This document shows, in pieces, positions 55,748-64,000 of a stretch of DNA of 64,000 nt. This stretch comes from Caprella mutica (lineage: Eukaryota > Arthropoda > Malacostraca > Amphipoda > Caprellidae), in contig CANNZV010001607.1 in NCBI GenBank assembly GCA_947561585.1, positions 62,001-126,000 of the forward strand, read 5' to 3'. The position numbers and the translations under genes were made by a program. The notes beneath the pieces were generated by a model. It searched no databases and had not been told where the DNA came from. It worked only from the letters and a program-made list of their open reading frames with translations. Within the stretch, counting starts at the first letter, position 1, and the number at the start of each line of letters is the position of its first letter.

Positions 55748-56505
55748 GAGACCTCGTAAGTGAAGAGCATAACCCTAGCGCTATCCAACGAAACTGCAAG
55801 AAGCGTTAAAAAAATGATATGCATGGTAAAACTGAAAAAAGACAATTAGTTATCCAAATTACCCAGTCTGCAGAATGTGTCTCTTCTCCCGCAGAGATTT
55901 AAATTTGAGAGACAGTTACTCTCTGACTCTCAGTAGCAGATTCAGAATCTCCCGCAGCTAATTTAATGGTAACATAGGAATTAATTCAAAATCTCCCGCA
56001 GCTAAATTAATGGTAACATAAGAATTAATTCGAGATCTCCCGCAGAGATCTCCAATTTCTAAAAATTCAATCAAAAACTCCCGCAGAGAGTCTTTGAAAA
56101 ATGTTCCATATTCTGCAGACTGGCAAATTACAACGTTTCGGAACCCATGAGACTGAACCCCCCATCTCTTCCATTCACCTCAAACAGCTTCAGGATAGAA
56201 CCACTGGGGGCAAAATAATAAAAATATAGCTAATTGAAATAGTAAAATGAAGATCACAGATGATTTTCAAATTTATACCTATAAAGGCGGCCTCGCTTTA
56301 AGCTCAACTCACTTTAGTAAAAGTGGTCCTTATTTCGAGTCATGATTCGAAATAAGAACCGTTCGTAAGCATAGAAAATGGAGACAATTTTCTGTGATTA
56401 TTTCACGGTTACTAAAAAACATCAAAATTATAATCCAGATGAGGTTATTAGAAGCAATTGGTTCAAAAAATTCAAAATGTCTCATTTTAGGGCTAGTTCC
56501 GTGTT
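55748..56505 (+). repeat. Interspersed repeat R, second copy
   Basis: The same order of landmarks as 24652-24840 plus 30557-30890, contiguous here except for the MITE at 55863-56123. Includes the left part of the Tigger-like element (GGCCTCGCTTTAAG, 56288). Ends abruptly at GTGTTATCGCAC where the next LINE begins. Confidence 0.75.
55863..56123. mobile_element. hAT-like MITE, CCAGTCTGCAG ends (copy D)
   Basis: CCAGTCTGCAGAATGTG to ATTCTGCAGACTGG with perfect CAAATTAC duplications (55855-55862, 56124-56131). It is the same subtype as 4136-4393, in the opposite orientation (CTCCCGCAG versus CTGCGGGAG strings). Confidence 0.85.
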
Positions 56506-56744
56506 ATCGCACTGATCTCGTACTGTGCAGACGTGCTGTGTCCTTGCTCTCGTGATTTAAAGTGATATAGAAGTAACCTACTTGTGATATAACAGTGATA
56601 GTGTATAAGATACTAAGTGCAAGTTTAATGTTAAGTGCCTGTCTAGTGTTAAGTTAATTATGATCCTAGCATAAATTCATAGTGTTAAGTTTGGAGTTTT
56701 AGTGCATGTTTAGTGAGTTAGTGTTAAGTACCTTTAGTGTTTAA

Positions 56745-58348
56745 GTGATTCAAACAACTGTAAGTAAAATAATAGAATTTAGTTTATCAAGCAGATTTGA
56801 GGTTAGAATGTCAAAGATGCAGAGAACACCAACAAAGAAGGGTGAGATAACAGAATGGTCGGTGGTGGGAGCGGAGGGGGTAGTTGGTGAAAAAGTAGAA
56901 GATATGTCTAAGGTGTGGGAAATAAAAGATAGTGATAGAGAAATATGTAAGATTTGCACTCATAGAGTGAATAGTGGGGAGATGGGATTGGTATGTGATC
57001 TGTGTGGCTGGTGGTACCATGCTGGGTGTGAGAAGGTGGGTAAAAAGGATTATGAGATGATAAGTAAGATAGGGGATAAGGGAAGGTGGTACTGTCAAGG
57101 ATGTAGAGGGGTGGAAGGTAAAATGAAAGAAGAGAATAAGAAATATAAGATTGAAATGGGAGAAATGAGCAAGAAGAATAAGGACCTAAAACAAGAGATT
57201 CGTAGAATAATGAAGGAATTTGAGGGAGTAGAGGAAAGTTGTAGGAAGATGATACAGGAGTTACTGCTGAATCTGAAGAAAGAGATGGTAGACAGTATGG
57301 AGAAAGCTATGAATAAAATGAGGAATGAATGTGATGAGAAGATCAGAATGGAGAAGAAACAAATAGAAGAGTTGAAGAGGGTTATAGAAAGTAGGAACTT
57401 GGTAGGAAGTCAGGGAGAGGGAGGGAGAGAGAAAGGACCAAAGAAATGGATAATATCAGAAGTGTGATCGAGGATGTAAAAAAGAAATGCAGCGATGAAT
57501 GGAATTGAAACAAAAGAGAAATTGATAACCTGAAAAGTGCAATAGGAAATGAGACGGAGATGGTGAACCAGAGAGAGAAAGTGAGAGAGGAAATGGAGAA
57601 ATTAAAGGTTGAAATAGCAAGTATTGGGGTAGAGGAGATGGGAGTGGAAAGAGGAATCAAGATGAAAAAGATAGAAGAGATAGAGATGAAACTGGAAGAT
57701 CTGGAAAAAGAGAAAAAGAAGAAAAATGTAGTGATCTTTAATCTTGTAGAGTCGGACAAACAGGAGCCAAATGAACGGTACAAGAAAGATGAAAGCAGTT
57801 GCAGGAAAATACTAGAAGAGTTAGACCTAGTAGAAATGAAATTGGTGAACATGATTAGATTGGGCAAGAGGATTGAGAATGGCAGTGGCACCAGACCACT
57901 CTTAGTTAAGTTAGGTAGTGAGGAAGATAGAAATGAGATACTGTATGTGACAAAGAGATTGAGAAATTCTATGAGATTTAGGAATGTATACATAAATAGA
58001 GACATCACGGTGAATGAAAGGGAGAGTGATAGGAAGTTGAGGGAGGAATTGAAGGAAAGAAGAAATGCAGAGGAGGGGGTTACATTTGTAATAAGAAAGA
58101 GGAGAGTAGTTAGGATTGAGAGGGAGGAGGAAGACAGAAGAAATAACAATGAGGCGATGGGGGAAGTCAGGCCTAAAGTGAGGGAGGAATTTTTTTCAGG
58201 GAGGAATGAGAGGAGGTTATGGGGACAGAGGGAGGGGAGCATCAGGGGGTTACCAGAGGGGAGCAGGAGTGAGGGGGAGATATTGAGTGGTGCTATGTGT
58301 ATAAGATTAATGAATGTGCAGGGATTGAGTATAGGAAAAAGTACATAA
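56745..58348 (+). pseudogene. LINE ORF1: PHD finger, coiled coil, RNA-binding-like domain
   Basis: The likely start is the ATG at 56808. CKICTHRVNSGEMGLVCDLC followed by WWYHAGCEKV and GRWYCQGC is a C4HC3 PHD zinc finger (about residues 45-100). A long charged coiled coil follows. After a frameshift near 57440 and an in-frame TGA at about 57506 the frame continues with more coiled coil. Next comes a domain with KKKNVVIFNLVES, RLGKRIENGSGTRPLLVKLG and FRNVYINRDITVNERESDRK, resembling the RRM/C-terminal fold of L1/CR1 ORF1 proteins. The product would bind element RNA, and the PHD finger may contact histone tails (inference). ORF1 and the endonuclease lie in the same final frame, separated by a TAA at 58346-58348. 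Confidence 0.7.
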
Positions 58349-59939
58349 ATATTTGATATGATAAATGAGAACATGCTGATGTTTCTAACGGAAACTCAGA
58401 AGAAGATGGATGATGTTAGACTGGAGGGAGGAATAAAGGTGTGGCAAAGTATGAGGGAGATGCAGGATAGAAAGGGAGGTGGACTCAAGTGTGCATACAA
58501 AGAGAATGATAGTATAGATCTGGAGAAGAAAGAGACTAAGAGCAGGGACATATTGCATTTGAGGGGAAACATTGAGAAGTTGAAAATTACAGTGGTGCTT
58601 GTATACCTGAGGACAGGAAATGATGTGGAGGTGGAGTTGTTTAACGAGGAAATTATCAGGTAGTGTGAGGTGATTGTGAGAGGGATTGGGGATGAGGAGG
58701 GAGTTTTGGTGCTTGGTGATTTTAATGGTCATCTCGGCTACTTAGGTTACCAGGTGGAAAACAGAAACGGAAGATTGGTAAGCAACTTTATAGAGAGATG
58801 TGACCTGATTCTGCTAAATTGTGATGAGAGGTGTGAGGGGATTTACACGTGGGAGAGAGCAGATCAGAAAAGTGCTATCGACTTGGTGATGACGAACGAG
58901 ATTCTGTATGGGAGATTTGTGGAGATGAAAATTGATGAAGGCAGAGAAGTGGTGGATTTTTCAGACCACCGTGTGGTTGATACTTACATGAGAATGGGTA
59001 TTAGAGAGGAGAGACGGGAGACTGAGGGGTGGCATGAGGCAAGTTATCTCAAATTTACGGAAGAAAGAAGTGAAAGGTTTAAAGCTGGAGTTGAGGAGGA
59101 GTTGACGGGATTAGGGGAGATGAGCATGGAAGCTTTGAATGGCATCATGAAAAGTGTAGCAGAGAGAACACTGAGGGCAAAGTATAGGAGAAGGGTAGAA
59201 AGGAATGGGAAGATTGAACAACCATGGATGAATGATCTGATAAGAGAGGAGATTAAGAAGAGAAGAAGGCTGAACAAGGAACACAGGAACTGGAGAGAAT
59301 TGGAGGGCAAGGAGGAAGCATGGAGGAGGTATGTGGAGCAGAAAGTGAGGGTGGCCCATATGGTATCTGGAGAAATGAAGCTGCATGAGAAGAGACAGGC
59401 ACAGGAAATTAAAAGTGGCAATAGGGGAAGAGATCTCTGGGAGAGGATTAATAAATTGAGAGGAATAGACAGGAAGAAAGAAGACATGAAGATTTACAGT
59501 GCGGAGGGGAAGAGATTGGAGGAAGGAGAGGTGAGGGAGGAGATAGTGGGTTTCTGGCAGGGAATATACAAATTGCATCCGAACAGAATGGGAGAAATGT
59601 GGACAGAGGAGATCAGGGGGAGATATGAAGAGGATCTAGTACTAAGAAGAAGACAAGAGAGAGAGGAGCAAGGGCAGGACAGGTTGTTACTACCGAGAAT
59701 TGTGTTGGACCCCTACAAAGATGTGTAAGTGCTAGATATTGAAATAAACAAAGAAGAAATAGGAAAAGCCATAGAGAAGTTAAAAAGCAGGAAAGCAGGA
59801 GGAGTGGATGGACTGAAGTAAGAGATGTACAAAATAATGGGCAAGAGTGATGTTTTTCTGCTGGGAATGGAGAATAGTTACAGGAGAGTGCTGGAGATGG
59901 GGGAGGTGCCAGAGAGCTGGAAGAGATCGAGAACGGTAA
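58300..59939 (+). pseudogene. LINE endonuclease and start of reverse transcriptase
   Basis: The AP-type endonuclease spans about 58310-59010: MNVQGLSIGKS, MLMFLTET, VLVLGDFNGHLG, FIERCDLILLNCDE, YTWERADQKSAIDLVM and VVDFSDHRVVD (catalytic GDFN, D and SDH motifs). A basic linker leads to RT block 0/1 (EINKEEIGKAIEKLKSRKAG, PESWKRSRTVM) at 59740-59939. In-frame stops occur at 58346, 58661 (TAG), 59726 and 59820. The frame is otherwise preserved, so the copy is fairly young. BEL inserted inside RT. Confidence 0.75.
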
Positions 59940-60605
59940 TGTCGCGGGAGCGATTTAAAACTTAACATTCAATTCAAAACTAATTTCTCATATTTCCATC
60001 CTAATTATAGTTATCCCTCCAATATAAATAAAATACATCTTACATATAACTTTCAGCAATAAAGCGCCATCTGTTGGCCATATATTTTGTACTAGCTACA
60101 TATGAAATGTGAGTCGGTCTATCAATAGTTGGCAATATGAGTTCTATCGTCAACCTGTGTGTTTGTAGTCTACTCTCCGCGTGCAATTCTTTACTCGGGT
60201 ATAGGGTAGTTTATTTTTTCAGTTAGCATAAACATTTGATAAGATTTTTTCGGCCATCCTATCTCTGCATTAGTGTTCATTTAAAACTATTATTAACTTC
60301 ATTATTTTTTTATGTCAATTTTTGTAGTCTGTTATCTACACAGATCCAAATGCTATAATTTTTGATAACTAGCTACTAGCTAGCTAGCTAGCTTTAAAAC
60401 TTTAAGTAGGGTCAGTTAGTATTTAACTAACTTAGGACAAACTTTAAATTTCTCTTATTTTTCTTCAGATCTATCTATTTACAATAACTACAGTGTTTAT
60501 CAACCAACTAACTTTAATTAAGTTATGTGTTCCACAATACTATAATAATTACTTCAAAACCAAGTGAGTTAACATTTTTATATAGTTTATATATGTAGCC
60601 ATTTG

Positions 60606-60700
60606 TAAATCTTTAATAATTCTCTGTTTAAAATCTTTAATAATTCTCTGTTTAAAATCTTTAATACTTCTCTGTTTAAAATCTGTAATAATTCTGTAGT
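60606..60700. repeat. 24-bp tandem repeat in BEL 5' region
   Basis: ATCTTTAATAATTCTCTGTT plus TAAA, about 3.7 copies with single-base variants. Lies in the LTR or leader. Confidence 0.85.
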
Positions 60701-60911
60701 TCAAATTTAGCCATGTTTAAATATTTATAGATTATAATTTTGCTGTAATTAATTTGCAGATCACCAATAAAAAGACAAAGTCGAGGTGCTCTGTTTCATA
60801 TACCCTAAGAATTGGGACAGTGATTTGTGAAGTAAATTATGAAGTAATTCGTTGAACACCTACTGAACCTCTGATAGATTCATCAAGCTATCTGAGCCAG
60901 GTTTCAAAACA

Positions 60912-63900
60912 ATGAATCGCACTTCGCCAAAGCAACGGCGTACACAAGTGCCACAGCTTCCAGAGTTGGAAACCAGGTTGGAAAGGTGTCTTCTTTCCCT
61001 CAGAGATATCATCGACATAGATCCTATCGATCAAAGACACTCTGGTTCTTTAGTTTCTCATGTGGTAGAACTCAAATCAAGATGGGCTTGCTACATGAAC
61101 GCATCGACTATTCTAACTGAGAAGTATGTCAAAATCGCATCTCTTCATGAGGCACAAGCTACCAGAAGTGACAGACAGGAACTTAGGGTTGAAGTTAAGC
61201 AATTCATAAGCCTTGCAAATGGCATGCTTCAATCTATGAATATGGAGCTTCTCTCAAACATTGGAACAGAAAGTACTGTATCTACAAGTAGATACAAACC
61301 TGATATGGGAATAGAAGAGGAATCTGTCTCTAATAATATCACGAGCAAAGTTTTCGTGAGTGAAAAGGATGACCACGTACAGAATTCAAGCCAGGTAGCA
61401 GCTGTCAATTTTATTAATATTCCTGTGTCTGATTCTGAATCCAAACCTTGCCAAAACCTCAAGGTGTTTGCTGTTGAACAACCCAATGTAAGACCTAAAG
61501 TCTCTTTGCTGCCAATGGGACCTAAGAGTTGTTTAGTTGGTGCTACAGCACTGAATTACGCCAGCTCTCTTCCTGATGAGAGATGCACCTCTGGTCTTCT
61601 TCACAATTCGAAACCTCTCTTACTGAGAGAGCATGAGAGTATCCCAGTTATGTCTTCGACAGGTTTCGGACCCTTACCGAACTCTATAAATCGAACAATC
61701 CAGCCTTCTGCACTTCCTCTGCATCGATCGCCAGCTTCTTCCCGCCAGCCCATCAGCGAAGCTACTCTTCATCTGATAAAACAGGAACTGTTCAAGGAAT
61801 CAAACTTCCCCTTTGACGGTGACTCGCACAGATAAAGGTCATGGGTCTTGTTGCTGGAAAATAAGATGAGAGGTCTGCAGTTGGACCCGCTTGATATGAT
61901 ATCAATCCTTATTGCCAACACTTCTAGGGAACCAAAGAAGCTGGTTCAGGACTATCTTGCTGCTGGAGCAGCATTTCCTGCTATAGCTTTGAGAAACATC
62001 TGGGATGCTCTGAACAAACAGTATGGTTCTCCTGTTAAGGTGTCTCCATCAATGCAGAGAAAAATGCAGGCACTGTCAGACATCCGTCCTCCCAATCTAA
62101 AGAACAAACTACAAGAACTAGTTCATCTCTGCCGTTTGATAGAAACAAACATGATTACTAATCCTGAGCTGGAGCTTTTCAATCTGTCTGCTGGCCAGAA
62201 GCAAGTTTGGTCAAAGCTGCCAGACTGGTTGCAGAAGAATTGGAGAACTCAAGGGCACAGGTATTCAAATGAGAACAATGATGCTTTACCACCCTTCACA
62301 GTTCTCATAAACTTCATTCAGTACGCCCTGGATGAGATTTCAGACCCAAACTTTGAACAAACTGTCGATGCCAAGAACGTTAAGTTAACGTATGCTACTA
62401 GTAACTTCAAGGCCACCGACGATGATAACAATGTAATGTGTCTCTTCCACGAAAAGCCTGGCCATTCTCTGATCCATTGTCGTAGCTTCAACAGACTTAG
62501 ACACGACAATAAACAGAAGTTTGCTGCAGAAAAGAGGCTGTGTTACAAATGCCTAGGCAATCACATGGCTAAGAACTGCAATAGTGATCAGAAGTGTTCA
62601 AAGTGCAAGAAAGATCATGTCACATCAATGCACATAGAAAGAAGAGCGCATTACGATAGCAGAGCTTCGTCATATAATGAAGAGTCCAACAACTCTTATA
62701 AGATGGCATTCTGTAGTGTGATGTGCGGAAATCCCAACAGGGCAATGAGTTGTTCAAAAACCATCCTGTGTGAGCTGCATCATCAGTCGAACCCTCGTAA
62801 AACACTAAAGCTGTATGCGATAATTGATGACATGTCAGACTCTTCTTACATCGCAGAGAAGGTAGTGGACATGCTGAGCTTGTCAGGGAGAGAAGAAAAG
62901 TATCTCCTCAGTACCATGGGCTCCCTCAGATCAGAACACCGGGGACTGGTGGTTGATGGACTCTGGATTCGTGGAAAAAATAAAGCTAAGTACCACTCTT
63001 TACCTGATATGTTTACTAGCAAATTTATCCCGGGTTCTACTTATGAAGTAGGAACTCCATCAATTGTTAAATCTATTCCTCATCTTGCACATTTTGCAAA
63101 TAGATTTACTGAACTAGATAATAGAGCAGAGCCATTATTATTACTTGGTAGAGATGCAGGCGACCTTATGAAATCTGTGTGTTATGGAGAAAAATCCCCT
63201 TTTGCATGCGAGACTCCATTAGGATATGCTCTAATTGGTTCACCTTGTATAAACTCTCCATTTAAGAATAGGGTCAAGACTGTACTTAAAACCACTCATG
63301 AACATTACGTCGGTAAAACTTTAGTTCCTAGAAATATTAGTGGAGTAAGGATCTTTAATGAATTCGAAGACGATGACGAATTAGCTCTATCCAGAAATGA
63401 TGAAAAATTTCAGTCAATTGTAGTCGATTCACTTCATGTCAACAAAAGTGGGCATATAACTATAAGTTTGCCATTCAAGAGAAATGACCAGGTAATGCCA
63501 GATAACAAAACCGCAGTTTATGGAAGAACCTACAGCACCCTCATGAAACTTAAGACACAGCAGGAGAAACTTGATCAATGCACGAAAGCCATGGCCCGTA
63601 ATATTGAGGCTGGCCATGTAGAACCTGTACCTAATAAAGAGCTGGAACATGGAGAGCCAGGAAAGACTTGGTTCATTCCGATTTTTGCCGTCACTCAGCC
63701 TAAGAAAGGTAAAACAAGGCTTGTATTCGACAGCTCAGCATTATACAAGGACGTCAGTTTAAACTCAGTTCTGCTACAGGGTCCTGATCTTAACAATAGA
63801 CTTCGTGGTGTACTCATGAGGTTTAGGATGGGCGAAGTGGCATTTGGAGGGGACATAGAGGCTATGTTCTACAATTTCCATCTGCCGGAAGAAGATAGAA

Positions 63901-64000
63901 ACTTTCTTCGTTTCTTCTGGTTTGAAGACAACAACCCCACTGGTAAACTCATTCAATACAGGGGTTGTGTGCACTTGTTTGGCAACAAATGCAGTCCAGC
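60912..64000 (+). CDS. BEL/Pao gag-pol polyprotein, partial, one in-frame stop
   Basis: One frame runs from the ATG at 60912 to the window end, broken only by TAA at 61833-61835. Gag: a helical N-terminus (LEDIIDIDPID region), then after the stop LLLENKMRGLQLDP and a DUF1759-like segment (PNLKNKLQELVHLCRLI). Two or three zinc knuckles follow: CLFHEKPGHSLIHC, CYKCLGNHMAKNC and CSKCKKDH. Next is a DUF1758-type aspartic protease (AIIDDMSDSSYI) with LLLLGRDAGDLM. RT starts with GKTRLVFDSSALYKDVSLNS, LLQGPDLNNRL and FGGDIEAMFYNFHLPEEDR (first catalytic Asp) and runs off the edge at GNKCSP. The order gag-PR-RT and these motifs are diagnostic of BEL/Pao. The single stop lies in gag at a conserved position, so this copy is probably disabled. 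Confidence 0.85.

Larger units (their letters stand above)
56506..59939 (+). mobile_element. LINE with PHD-finger ORF1, cut by a BEL element
   Basis: A 5' leader rich in AGTGTTAAGT strings (56506-56740), ORF1, endonuclease and the first RT block are in order. Coding continues right up to the BEL LTR at 59940, so the rest of RT is expected beyond the BEL 3' LTR, outside this window. A strongly purine-rich coding strand gives long antisense shadow frames. Confidence 0.75.
59940..64000 (+). mobile_element. BEL/Pao LTR retrotransposon, 5' part (3' end outside window)
   Basis: A start TGTCGCGGGAGCG, typical of BEL LTRs, follows LINE coding sequence. The 5' LTR probably extends to about 60700-60830, but its end cannot be fixed without the 3' LTR. 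The expected duplicated target is GGTAA (59935-59939). It contains an imperfect 24-bp tandem repeat and a gag-pol frame from 60912. Confidence 0.85.

Noticed and set aside
57382..58374. 330-codon minus-strand open frame
   Set aside because: Antisense shadow of the purine-rich LINE ORF1; Leu/Ser/Phe-rich translation without motifs.
59044..59578. Two long minus-strand frames (147 and 155 codons)
   Set aside because: Shadows of the LINE endonuclease-RT linker on the plus strand.
1..64000. tRNA, rRNA or snRNA genes
   Set aside because: No cloverleaf or conserved rRNA/snRNA core was noticed; the only tRNA-like string is the Copia primer site.

Overview
The window is eukaryotic, AT-rich, non-coding-heavy nuclear DNA from an arthropod, most likely an insect. 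The mobile elements are animal types (Copia, BEL/Pao, several LINEs, hAT, PIF/Harbinger, piggyBac and pogo/Tigger elements). The Copia primer site matches the internal initiator-tRNA primer used by insect Copia. The non-repeat DNA is full of short TAGGTACCTA-like strings. A hemipteran is my guess, with low confidence. There is no prokaryotic gene organisation, rRNA, tRNA or CRISPR array.

Layout. 1-0.5 kb: 3' end of a DUF7869-type transposon-associated gene. 1-4.4 kb: a minus-strand LINE broken by a Harbinger element and MITEs. 4.4-20.3 kb: one plus-strand CR1/Jockey-like LINE swollen by a minisatellite, a piggyBac MITE, a hAT MITE, a complete Copia element with identical LTRs (10347-15426) and a 4.4 kb Harbinger-like element. 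20.5-31.3 kb: a Harbinger-like element split by another transposon, then a 5.7 kb element with long inverted arms (MULE-like) hosting two hATs and a Harbinger, then a Tigger MITE. 33.4-34.05 kb: a reading frame that looks coding if TAG is read as glutamine. 34-37 kb: minisatellites and two weak exon candidates. 37.8-39.6 kb: a miniature LINE with a Harbinger MITE in its tail. 39.9-44.0 kb: a 4 kb satellite of 20-bp units. 44.4-46.5 kb: probable host-gene exons resembling the end of a mannose-6-phosphate-receptor-like protein, with a 32-bp minisatellite. 47.3-54.1 kb: an I-clade LINE inside a DNA transposon inside a second copy of the same LINE. 55-56.5 kb: MITEs in an older repeat. 56.5-59.9 kb: a LINE with a PHD finger in ORF1, cut by a BEL/Pao retrotransposon running off the window end.

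There are no operons; the organising principle is successive nested insertion. Target-site duplications (TSDs) were read by eye for most DNA elements and support the boundaries given. Only the Copia polyprotein is fully intact. The BEL polyprotein is open apart from one in-frame stop. The most unusual signal is the TAG-rich frame at 33.4-34.05 kb. The clearest host-gene trace is the receptor-like region at 45.0-45.5 kb.
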